Origin: Anaerocolumna sp.
Lineage (GTDB): Bacteria > Bacillota > Clostridia > Lachnospirales > Lachnospiraceae
Direction: 5' to 3'
Assembly (NCBI GenBank): GCA_029256725.1
Contig: JAQSXJ010000066.1
Location: 1-38,686, forward strand
DNA: 38,686 nucleotides
The notes beneath the pieces were generated by a model. That model made no database searches. It was not told the DNA's origin and saw nothing but the letters and a program-made list of their open reading frames with translations. Numbering within the stretch: position 1 is the first letter of the stretch; the number at the start of each line of letters is the position of its first letter. Positions 1 through 8,551 of this stretch are shown here, one piece after another. Position numbers and translations under genes: made by a program.

Positions 1-6
1 ATAAAG

Positions 7-56
7 CAGGGGCTTCTGGCACCGGATATATCATAATCCGGTTTCATAAGCCCCTG
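7..56 (-). terminator. Hairpin terminator of the FMN-binding-like gene
   Basis: Outer arms CAGGGGCTT (7-15) and AAGCCCCTG (48-56) pair perfectly. Inner arms ACCGGA (21-26) and TCCGGT (37-42) pair as well. The hairpin lies just past the stop codon of the leftward gene and is followed, on the minus strand, by a short GCTTTAT tail. The T-tract is short, so efficiency is uncertain. Confidence 0.7.
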
Positions 57-67
57 TATGTACGATG

Positions 68-529
68 TCATTGTATATCAGAATGTTCTGTACTATCAGA
101 AATTTCTGCTTTTGCTAAGGTAGCCTTGATAGCGTTAACTAAAAATGTCTCGGTATATTTGCTGCTATCTGTTACTTCGATATTTTCAATATCTGTTCCT
201 TCATATAGCTGTGCTGCTATTTTTTCCAAAGAAGGTTCTACCAGAGGATAAAAAGTAGATACTGCTTCGTCAATGTTTACGATACGGATGGAATTAATAT
301 GGTCCTTATCCAATACGACTTCAAGATTAAGAGAGGTATCACTTAAAACAAAAGTGGAATTGTATACCCCCGGTATGTATCTGGCATCCGTTGTTGAATC
401 TGTTCTGTCCCCGCCCTTATTCATAAACATAACTACAAGCAGAATAATCAATAGTATCCCCAGGCCTGCAAACAGAACTGTATATATGATTTCCTTTAAG
501 TGAAGAACAACTATTTTGGTATTCGACAT
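68..529 (-). CDS. Membrane-anchored FMN-binding-domain-like protein
   Basis: A 153-aa protein. Residues about 12-36 form one hydrophobic segment (LLIILLVVMF core), giving a short cytoplasmic N-terminus and an external C-terminal domain. From YIPGVYNSTF (about 51-60) to NAIKATLAKA (about 132-141) the pattern follows FMN_bind domains: a G-x-Y strand, an alternating beta region, then a helix ending in an x-NAI-x-x-A motif. The S-G-A-T flavinylation motif of true covalent-FMN proteins is absent; DSSKYTET occupies that place, so flavin binding is doubtful. It is transcribed away from addB with a 175-bp gap and ends in its own hairpin. No partner flavoprotein or Rnf/Nqr gene is nearby. The fold assignment is inference from pattern; the function is unknown. 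Confidence 0.6.
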   Translation of the reverse strand: MSNTKIVVLHLKEIIYTVLFAGLGILLIILLVVMFMNKGGDRTDSTTDARYIPGVYNSTFVLSDTSLNLEVVLDKDHINSIRIVNIDEAVSTFYPLVEPSLEKIAAQLYEGTDIENIEVTDSSKYTETFLVNAIKATLAKAEISDSTEHSDIQ

Positions 530-657
530 ATCCTAGCACCGTGCCTTTCCTGGTTAATGTTATGCAACTTTGACATTAGCTGCCTCCATAATTCCTTTCT
601 ATATTTTATTAGAAGTAAGAAAAAAATATGAATACAATTTAACTGAAGTAAAAGTCA

Positions 658-666
658 TGTTATAAT
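658..666 (+). promoter_or_regulatory. Extended -10 promoter for addB-addA
   Basis: TG-T-TATAAT is a perfect extended -10, 39 bases before the addB start codon. No convincing -35 hexamer lies 16-18 bases upstream (TTTAAC at most), which fits an extended -10 promoter. The addB ribosome site GAAAGGGGAAG follows at about 690-700. Confidence 0.6.
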
Positions 667-704
667 ACATTCACTACTATAAATAGTGCGAAAGGGGAAG
701 AAGC

Positions 705-3700
705 ATGTCGTTAAAATTTATAATGGGACGTTCCGGTTCCGGTAAATCCTACAGGCTTAATCATGAGGTCATTGAAAAGTCCATGACATATCCGGATACG
801 AATTACCTGGTCTTAGTGCCGGAGCAATTTACCCTGCAGACACAAAAGGATATTGTAACCATGCATCCTCTAAAAGGCACTATGAATATCGATATCTTAA
901 GCTTTAACCGTTTGGCCTATCGTATCTTTGACGAGATCGGCAGCGATAACAGAAAGGTTCTGGAAGATACCGGTAAGACCATGGTGCTTAGAAAGCTGGT
1001 AGCCCAGAGAAAAGAAGAACTGAAATTCTTCTCACAGGATGTAAATAAACAGGGTTTTGCAGAAGAACTAAAGTCCCTGATATCAGAAATATATCAATAC
1101 AGCATAAGCATAGAGGATTTGGAGAAGGTTTCTACAAGTCTAGAAGGAAAAGAGAGACTAAAGGATAAACTTCATGATGTGAAGCTTGTCTATGAAGCTT
1201 TTCAGGAGTATCTAAAAGATAACTACATAACCGCAGAAGAGATTCTGGAGGTGCTGGTACCTGCAATTGGAAGATCTGAGCTGATAAGGCGCAGTGTAGT
1301 ATGTCTGGATGGATTTACGGGGTTTACGCCCTCACAGTACCGTTTGTTAACCCAGTTAATGAAATATGCAAGAGGTGTAGTGGTTACCGTTACACTTGGA
1401 AAATCTGATTACCTTGAGAAAGATGCACCTTATAAACTCTTTCATCTAAGCAGAAAGACAATAGATAAATTAAAAGAAATAGCCCAGGGAGAAAATATCC
1501 CGGTAGAAGAACCGCTGTTTATGGAAGAGGATTTTGGAGAGCGGATGCCAAGAAGATACCTTAATAACCCGGCACTAGGTGCTCTGGAGGAGAATATCTT
1601 TCGCTATCGTATAAAGCCTTATACAAAGGCCACAGATAGCATTATCCTTCAAGGTGCGGTTAATATTCAGGAAGAAGTAAATATAATTATAAGAAAGATC
1701 AAAGAACTTATAAGGGAGAAAGAATACCGTTATCAGGATATAGCTGTGGTATCAGGAGATATCACTTCTTATGGCAGAGAATTAAGACGTGGCTTCGAAC
1801 AGGAGGGAATCCCTTTCTTCTTAGACAGTAAACGCAGCATTATGTCCAATCCTTTTGTAGAACTTATTCGCTGTGCTTTGCTGATTGTAAGCGATAACTT
1901 CAGTTACGAGGGGGTGTTCGGGTTTCTGCGCTCCGGCCTGTCAGGTATCGACAGTGAGGATACGGACCTATTGGAGAATTACATCATTGCTCTTGGTATA
2001 CGAGGGAAGAAGAGATGGGAGGAACCCTTTAAACGGATCTACAGAGGAATGCAGGAAGGTGAGCTTACAAGAATTAATGAAGCAAGAGAGAGAATCTGTG
2101 AGTTTATCCTACCCTTCTATCAGGTTCTTAAGGACAAAAATCTTACGGTGAAAGATTATACCAAAGCTTTATACGAGCTGGGGGTAATCTTAAAGGTGCC
2201 GGGACAGCTGGAGACCTTTGCAGAAGAATTCCTTGCAGGAGGTCATTTATCGGAAGAAAAGGAATATCGCCAGATATACGGAACCGTAATAGAGTTATAT
2301 GACAAGTTAGTGGAACTGTTAGGAGATGAGAAGATGTCTGCAAGAGAGTATGCCCAGGTGTTAGAGGCAGGTCTTAAGGAGGCAAAAGTCGGTTTGATTC
2401 CTCCAGGCATCGACCAGATTGTAATAGGAGATATTGAAAGAACCAGATTAAAGGACATCAAGGTTCTATTCTTTGCAGGGGTAAACGATGGCAGTATCCC
2501 TAAAAAAAGCTCCAGAGGACTCATTTTAACAGACAGCGACAGAGAGGTCTTAGAAGAGAAGAAACTGGAACTGGCGCCTTCCAGGCAGCAGGAAATCTAT
2601 ACGGAAAGATTCTATCTCTATATAAATCTCACGAAACCAAAAGATATGCTCTTTATTTCCTTCAGTAAATTAAGTGAAGACGGCAAGAAGCTCCTGCCTG
2701 CTTATCTAATCAGCGATATCAGAAAGATCTTTCCGGAACTTAAGATAACAGAAGAATATGTAAAGATGGATGAAGTCCGTGAGATACTTAGTATTCATGA
2801 GGGTTTTGACTACCTTATGAAAGGACTGAAACAATTTCCGGAAAGCAATGACAACCTGTTATGGCAGGAGCTGTTTCAGTATTATTTCAGCCACGAAGAG
2901 AAGAAAGAGGAACTGCTTCGAATAATCAAGGCAGTTTATTATATCAATGAAGAGAAAGGCTTGCAGCGGCAGGCAGCCAGAGAGTTATACGGAGAGAAGT
3001 TACTGGGCAGCGTTACCCGGTTTGAGAAGTTTGCTTCCTGTGCCTTCGCTCACTTTGCAGCTTATGGTCTGGAGTTGAAAGAAAGAGAAGAATACCGGAT
3101 AGGAGCACCGGATATCGGTAATATCTTTCATGAAGCCCTGGAGCTCTTCTCCAGGAAGATTAAGCAAAGCCAATTTACCTGGCATACCATACCGGATGAT
3201 TTTCGTGAGAGTTTATGTGACGAATGCGTGGAAGAAGCGGTTAAGGATTACGGAAATCATATATTTGTAAGCACCAAGCGTTATGAAGCAGTGGTAAGGA
3301 GGGCTAAGAGAATCTTAAACAGAACCCTGTGGGCAGTATGCAGACAGATTCGAAAAGGAGACTTTGAACCGGAGGCTTTTGAGTTGTTTTTCTCCGACAG
3401 AACTCTATTGGATGCGCTTAATATCCCGCTGTCTTCCGGTGATAGTATTAACCTGACAGGCCGGATAGACCGCTTAGATATCTATGAGGAAGAAGACAAG
3501 CTCTTACTCAGGGTAGTGGATTATAAATCAGGAAGTACTTCCTTTGACTTTAATTCCTTATATTATGGGCTGCAAATACAGCTGGCCTTCTATCTGGGAG
3601 CGGCACTTGAGCTATTTCAGAAGGAACGAAAGGGTAAGGAAGTCATGCCGGCAGGTATCCTGTATTACAATATGGAAGACCCTTTTGTAGGTAAGACAGA

Positions 3701-4178
3701 AGAAATTGAGAAGAGTATCTTAAAGGCCCTTAAGATGAATGGTATTGTAAACAGTGCCCATGACATGTTAAAGCATCAGGATAACAGCTTTCAGACAGAA
3801 GGGGAGGGTATACGTCCCAGTGTGAAATCGGATGTTATACCGGCTGAGACCAACAAGGAGGGGGAACTTACCAAACGTTCTGCCGGGGCAGATACGGAGG
3901 AACTTAAACTATTTATATCCTACGTAAGAAATATGGTGGGGGATATGGGAAACCGTATCTTAAAAGGAAATACGGAAATAAAACCTTATAAGCTGGGGAA
4001 TAACACTGCCTGTGATTACTGCGCTTACAGGGATGTATGCGGTTTTGATACCAAGCTTGGCGGTTATGATTACAGAAAGCTTAAGACTCTTGAAAAGGAA
4101 GATATTATAGAGCGGATTAAGAAGAAAGAAGGAGGTGCTGCGGATGGAATGGACCAGGGAACAGAAGAAAGTAATTGA
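705..4178 (+). CDS. addB: AddB, ATP-dependent helicase/nuclease subunit B
   Basis: A 1157-aa protein, the usual size for Firmicute AddB. It partners AddA to resect double-strand breaks up to Chi for RecA loading. A Walker A motif GRSGSGKS is at residues 8-15. A RecB-type nuclease motif VVDYKSG lies near residue 937. The iron-sulfur cluster cysteines are visible: one near residue 779 (SCAF) and a C-terminal C-x2-C-x5-C (CDYCAYRDVC, about 1103-1112). The nuclease domain of AddB uses this arrangement. The start is ATG at 705 after AAGGGGAAG. A polar stretch at about 1030-1065 (nt 3790-3900) looks like a linker insertion. The last 35 bases overlap addA, implying translational coupling. Confidence 0.96.
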   Translation: MSLKFIMGRSGSGKSYRLNHEVIEKSMTYPDTNYLVLVPEQFTLQTQKDIVTMHPLKGTMNIDILSFNRLAYRIFDEIGSDNRKVLEDTGKTMVLRKLVAQRKEELKFFSQDVNKQGFAEELKSLISEIYQYSISIEDLEKVSTSLEGKERLKDKLHDVKLVYEAFQEYLKDNYITAEEILEVLVPAIGRSELIRRSVVCLDGFTGFTPSQYRLLTQLMKYARGVVVTVTLGKSDYLEKDAPYKLFHLSRKTIDKLKEIAQGENIPVEEPLFMEEDFGERMPRRYLNNPALGALEENIFRYRIKPYTKATDSIILQGAVNIQEEVNIIIRKIKELIREKEYRYQDIAVVSGDITSYGRELRRGFEQEGIPFFLDSKRSIMSNPFVELIRCALLIVSDNFSYEGVFGFLRSGLSGIDSEDTDLLENYIIALGIRGKKRWEEPFKRIYRGMQEGELTRINEARERICEFILPFYQVLKDKNLTVKDYTKALYELGVILKVPGQLETFAEEFLAGGHLSEEKEYRQIYGTVIELYDKLVELLGDEKMSAREYAQVLEAGLKEAKVGLIPPGIDQIVIGDIERTRLKDIKVLFFAGVNDGSIPKKSSRGLILTDSDREVLEEKKLELAPSRQQEIYTERFYLYINLTKPKDMLFISFSKLSEDGKKLLPAYLISDIRKIFPELKITEEYVKMDEVREILSIHEGFDYLMKGLKQFPESNDNLLWQELFQYYFSHEEKKEELLRIIKAVYYINEEKGLQRQAARELYGEKLLGSVTRFEKFASCAFAHFAAYGLELKEREEYRIGAPDIGNIFHEALELFSRKIKQSQFTWHTIPDDFRESLCDECVEEAVKDYGNHIFVSTKRYEAVVRRAKRILNRTLWAVCRQIRKGDFEPEAFELFFSDRTLLDALNIPLSSGDSINLTGRIDRLDIYEEEDKLLLRVVDYKSGSTSFDFNSLYYGLQIQLAFYLGAALELFQKERKGKEVMPAGILYYNMEDPFVGKTEEIEKSILKALKMNGIVNSAHDMLKHQDNSFQTEGEGIRPSVKSDVIPAETNKEGELTKRSAGADTEELKLFISYVRNMVGDMGNRILKGNTEIKPYKLGNNTACDYCAYRDVCGFDTKLGGYDYRKLKTLEKEDIIERIKKKEGGAADGMDQGTEESN

Positions 4179-7100
4179 AACCAGGAATAAAAACCTGCTG
4201 GTTTCCGCAGCAGCAGGCTCCGGTAAGACAGCAGTACTTGTTGAACATATAATAAACCGTATAACAGAAGAAGGCATAGACATTGACAGGCTCTTGGTTG
4301 TAACCTTTACCAATGCAGCAGCGGCAGAAATGAAAGAGAGAATTCGAAAGGCCATAGAGGACAAGCTCTTAAATGACCCGGATAATGCCAACCTTCACAG
4401 GCAGGCAGCGCTGGTACACAGTGCACAGATTACAACCATTCACAGTTTCTGTCTGTCTGTAATCCGTGATAATTTTCAATCCCTGCCCATTGATCCCTCC
4501 TTTCGTATTGCAGAAGAAGCAGAGCTGACACTAATTAAATCAGATGTGCTGGAGGAGTTGTTAGAAGCCTGCTATGAAGAAGGAAGAGAAGATTTTCTTG
4601 CCTTTACAGAAAGCTTTGGGGGAGGGAAGACCGACGATGGAATTGAAGACCTGATTTTAAATATCCATCAGTTTTCCATGAGTGCGCCCTGGCCGGAGGA
4701 TTGGTATGATAAGCTTAAGGTCAACTTTGAGGTGGAATCGGCAATAGATATGAAGGCCTCTGACTGGATGCATGAGCTGATGTCGATGTTAAGCCGCATT
4801 ATAAACGATTTGTATAACATGTGTGAAGAAGCAGTTCTGTTATGCCAGCAGGCCGATGGGCCTACGGCTTATCAGTCTGCGCTTATTAGTGATTCGGATC
4901 AGTTAGAAGGTCTTAAGGGGATTACTGATTACTCAGAATTTGGTGAAAGAATACAAGGTATCAGCTTTGCAAGACTGTCGGGTAAGAAAGAAGAAGGCGT
5001 AGATCCTGGTAAGAAGGAACAGGTAAAGTCCATCCGGGACAGGATAAAGAAAGCTGTCAGTGATATCCAGGGAAACTATTATTTTCAGGCAGAGGACGAA
5101 ATGGTTGCTGATATTGCTGCTATGAGGTCAAATGTTGAAGTCATCATAAGGCTTTGTAAAGAATTCTCGGCGGCCTATCAAAAGCGTAAAGCTGAAAAGA
5201 ACATGGTTGATTTTAATGACCTTGAGCATCTTGCCCTGTCTGTACTGGTTAGAAAAGAAGAGGGGATAACGATACCTACCCAGGCAGCAGATGAACTGGC
5301 AGGCTTTTATAAAGAGGTTATGGTAGATGAATACCAGGACAGTAATCTGGTGCAGGAAATAATTCTTGAAAGTATTTCAGGAGGCAGGTTTGGCAATCCC
5401 AACAGGTTTATGGTGGGGGATGTAAAGCAGAGTATCTATAAATTCAGACTGGCAGATCCCAGAATATTTATGGATAAGTATGAGAAGTATCCCTTGCTTG
5501 GGGAGGAAGAAACTGAGACAGAGAAGGAACTGCATACGGAAGCGGAATTAGCACAGAATTCAGAAACGAAACGGGAGTCAGAAGGAAGGATTAATAAAAA
5601 TACAGTAAAAAAAGCTGAAATTAAGAAGACTGAAATATGCGCAGCTGAAATATCCTCTGAAGCGGAACAGAATCTTAGAATCGATCTTCATAAGAATTTC
5701 AGAAGCCGTGAAGTGGTTATAAACAGCATTAACAGTGTCTTTCAAATGATAATGACCAAGAAGCTTGGAGACATTGAATATGACAAACGTGCCTATCTCT
5801 ATCCTGGAGCAGCTTTCAGCATCGGTGAGGGGATTTCTGATAACACAGAGTTGCTACTGGCTGCAGTTACGCCGCCAGAAGATGAAGCTGCAGCTGTAGA
5901 AAATAAAAAGGATGAAGAAGCAGAAGAGTATACTGCCAGAGAGCTTGAAGCGCTGGCTATTGCAGCCAGAATAAAGGAACTCGTTCATCCGGAGAAGGGG
6001 CTCCTTGTCCAGGATAAGAAAACCGGTGGATTAAGAAGAGCCATGTATGGAGACATTGCTATATTGCTTCGTTCCATGACCGGATGGGCAGATATATTTT
6101 CAGATACTCTTAGTGCAGAAGGTATCATAGCTCATACGGAAACCCAGACCGGTTACTTTAAGACACTGGAGATCTCTACAGCACTTAATCTTCTTCGGAC
6201 GATTGATAACCCAAGACAGGATATACCTTTTACGGCAGTTCTGAAAAGTCCTATGGCAGGGTTCACAGATGGGGAACTGGCGGACATCCGTATGATAAAG
6301 AAAAGGGTGCCAATGTATGAGGCAGCCAAAAGTTACAGAAGCAGCAAAGAAGATGCCCTTGCTGTTAAACTGGATGAATTTTTTAAGAGACTTTCCAGTT
6401 ACCGCAGTATTGCGGTGCATCTGCCGATACATGAATTGATACTTCATGTTCTTTCTGATACAGGTTACTACAACTATGTAGCTGCAATGCCTGCAGGCGA
6501 GAAGCGAAAAGCAAATCTTAACATGCTGGTCCAGCAGGCAATACGCTTTGAAGGGACCAGTTTCAGCGGGCTCTTTCATTTTATCCGTTATATGGAACGT
6601 CTGGACAGATATGATGTGGATTTTGGAGAGGCCAAGGTCACGGGAGAAGATGATAAAAGTGTCAGGATAATGAGTATCCATAAGAGTAAGGGGCTGGAAT
6701 TTCCTATTGTTTTCGTAGCAGGTATGGGGAAGAATTTTAACACCCAGGATTCCAGAGCAAAGCTTTTATTGCACCAGGACTATGGTATCGGTATGGATTA
6801 TATAGACTTAAACCTTCGTGTAAAGGAACCGACGTTAATAAAGAAATTCATACAAAAGCAGCTGGTTACAGAAAGTCTTGGGGAAGAGCTTCGAGTTCTG
6901 TATGTTGCCCTAACCCGTGCGAAGGAGAAATTGATATTAACAGCAGGTGTGAAGGATATGAAAAAGCTTCTGGAAAAGTATGCTCTGAAAGCCATTACAC
7001 CAAGGAACACCTTAAGTTATCTGGAGCTTTCGGCAGCCTCCTCCTATCTGGATTGGATCATGCTGTCACTGATTCAGCAGAAAGGGTTTGAGGAGCTGCT

Positions 7101-7983
7101 GTTATCTTATGATTTACCAGTTTCTTCTGTTAGCGATGATAAGCTTACCGTGAGGGAATACACTTATGAAATGCTACTTGAGAGAGAGAAGGAGCGGCAG
7201 GTCGTTAAAGAAATCAAGGAGGATATACTGCTTGATAGAAGTGAAGATACGGTCTATGACGAGAATTATAAAAAGGATATCAAAGCATATTTTGAATATA
7301 AATATCCTTTTCAAGCGGAAGCCGGAATACACACAAAAGTAACAGTATCAGAACTTAAGAAAATGGGACAACAGGAAGAGGAGGAACTGTCGGTTGCTCT
7401 GCCTGTACTTAAAACGCAGGAGGAGGAATATCCTGTTCCCGCTTTCTTAAAGGAAATAAAAGAGGAAAAAGGAGCCGACCTTGGTACACTAATCCATAAG
7501 GTACTGGAGTTAACCCCTTTTGAAGGTATATATGGTGAGACAGAACTTTCGGACCATCTAGACAGGCTTGTTGAGGAGAAGCGGCTGTTACCCGAGGAAC
7601 TAAAGATTCTTGATATCGGAAGAATCAGTAAGCTTTATCAGAGTGAACTGGGGCAGAGACTTCGTATGGCAGAAACGGAAGGCAGACTGTTTAAAGAACG
7701 GCAGTTTATTATGGGTGTCAAGGCGAAAGATATCGATGAAGAACTGCAAAGTGAAGAACTGGTCCTGGTACAGGGAGTCATTGATGCTTATTTCGTAGAA
7801 AAAAATGAGCTTGTTCTGGTAGATTATAAGAGTGATGCATATGTAACAGAAGAGAAACTAAAGAGTCGTTATCACATACAGCTAAGACACTACCAAAAGG
7901 CACTGGAACAACTTACCGGTATGAAAGTTAAAGAAAGTATTATCTATTCAGTATGGTTAAGTCGTCAGGTTTTAATAGAATAA
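4144..7983 (+). CDS. addA: AddA, ATP-dependent helicase/nuclease subunit A
   Basis: A 1279-aa UvrD-type superfamily 1 helicase with a C-terminal RecB-like nuclease. Walker A AAAGSGKT is at residues 22-29, Walker B VDEYQDSN near 394, motif III GDVKQSIYKFR near 425, and the nuclease motif VDYKSD near 1226. The start chosen is ATG 4144, eight bases after GGAGG (4131-4135); a GTG at 4135 is in frame but lies within the ribosome site. The gene begins inside addB. Between motif III and the DLHKNFRSRE motif there is a polar, Glu/Lys-rich insertion of about 50 residues (about 450-505) with low complexity that looks like a flexible linker. Confidence 0.96.
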   Translation: MEWTREQKKVIETRNKNLLVSAAAGSGKTAVLVEHIINRITEEGIDIDRLLVVTFTNAAAAEMKERIRKAIEDKLLNDPDNANLHRQAALVHSAQITTIHSFCLSVIRDNFQSLPIDPSFRIAEEAELTLIKSDVLEELLEACYEEGREDFLAFTESFGGGKTDDGIEDLILNIHQFSMSAPWPEDWYDKLKVNFEVESAIDMKASDWMHELMSMLSRIINDLYNMCEEAVLLCQQADGPTAYQSALISDSDQLEGLKGITDYSEFGERIQGISFARLSGKKEEGVDPGKKEQVKSIRDRIKKAVSDIQGNYYFQAEDEMVADIAAMRSNVEVIIRLCKEFSAAYQKRKAEKNMVDFNDLEHLALSVLVRKEEGITIPTQAADELAGFYKEVMVDEYQDSNLVQEIILESISGGRFGNPNRFMVGDVKQSIYKFRLADPRIFMDKYEKYPLLGEEETETEKELHTEAELAQNSETKRESEGRINKNTVKKAEIKKTEICAAEISSEAEQNLRIDLHKNFRSREVVINSINSVFQMIMTKKLGDIEYDKRAYLYPGAAFSIGEGISDNTELLLAAVTPPEDEAAAVENKKDEEAEEYTARELEALAIAARIKELVHPEKGLLVQDKKTGGLRRAMYGDIAILLRSMTGWADIFSDTLSAEGIIAHTETQTGYFKTLEISTALNLLRTIDNPRQDIPFTAVLKSPMAGFTDGELADIRMIKKRVPMYEAAKSYRSSKEDALAVKLDEFFKRLSSYRSIAVHLPIHELILHVLSDTGYYNYVAAMPAGEKRKANLNMLVQQAIRFEGTSFSGLFHFIRYMERLDRYDVDFGEAKVTGEDDKSVRIMSIHKSKGLEFPIVFVAGMGKNFNTQDSRAKLLLHQDYGIGMDYIDLNLRVKEPTLIKKFIQKQLVTESLGEELRVLYVALTRAKEKLILTAGVKDMKKLLEKYALKAITPRNTLSYLELSAASSYLDWIMLSLIQQKGFEELLLSYDLPVSSVSDDKLTVREYTYEMLLEREKERQVVKEIKEDILLDRSEDTVYDENYKKDIKAYFEYKYPFQAEAGIHTKVTVSELKKMGQQEEEELSVALPVLKTQEEEYPVPAFLKEIKEEKGADLGTLIHKVLELTPFEGIYGETELSDHLDRLVEEKRLLPEELKILDIGRISKLYQSELGQRLRMAETEGRLFKERQFIMGVKAKDIDEELQSEELVLVQGVIDAYFVEKNELVLVDYKSDAYVTEEKLKSRYHIQLRHYQKALEQLTGMKVKESIIYSVWLSRQVLIE

Positions 7984-8551
7984 ATATGCACAACCATACA
8001 AGCTTACAGAATATTACAATATGCAAAAGTCCCAGCTGTGCTGTAATGTGCTGTTTTTACGTTATAGGAGTGTAGGAGAGATTTAGCAGTAAGTGAAATT
8101 TGCAGTTTTATTTCTTGCTTTCAAAATTGCCTGAATCCTTGGAAATTCTGCTTTACAAAGATTATATCAATAAAAGTTCAGGTATCGGAAAATAGGGGGG
8201 AATCCGATATCTGATTTTTTACGATTAATTATAAAATATCGGGACTGAAAGTTAAGAGATTGCTATTTACATGTAAAAACAGGAGGAAAGTCCTATGTGA
8301 AATCTGTTAAAATTTTGTAAATATATGAAAAATGCACTAAGTAATGAATAGGTTTTACGTTAAACTAAATAAATAAAAATTCATTTAAGATAATTTGTTT
8401 TATTTTGTTGTATTTTGTGTTATGATTATGCTAAATAGATAAAAAAAGTTATGCTTTATTAGTATTTCATATGAAATATGTAGAGAAATTTCATGTTTCA
8501 CCTACCCAAAATAACAGCATTAACTTGGAATAATGCTATCAGGAGGACGAG
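7984..8551 (+). other. Gene-free 568-bp spacer between addA and the chemoreceptor
   Basis: No convincing open frame is seen. The spacer holds one terminator-like hairpin (8183-8220), a 10-mer TTTTACGTTA present twice (about 8054 and 8353), and a TGTTATGAT extended -10-like sequence at 8419-8426 that may start the chemoreceptor transcript. I looked for a sigma-D flagellar promoter (TAAA, then CCGATAT). CCGATAT occurs at 8204-8210, but no TAAA lies at the right distance. Confidence 0.5.
8183..8220 (+). terminator. Candidate terminator downstream of addA
   Basis: Arms TATCGGA (8183-8189) and TCCGATA (8203-8209) pair perfectly around a G-rich 13-base loop. Six T residues follow (8215-8220) after a 5-base gap. 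It is 200 bases past the addA stop, so it could end addA transcription or attenuate the chemoreceptor transcript. Confidence 0.45.

Noticed and set aside
6100..6681. A 193-aa reverse-strand open frame inside addA
   Set aside because: It is a shadow of conserved addA coding sequence, with no ribosome site and no protein-family pattern.
8204..8210. CCGATAT as a sigma-D flagellar promoter for the chemoreceptor
   Set aside because: No TAAA lies 14-16 bases upstream, and the sequence is one arm of a hairpin.
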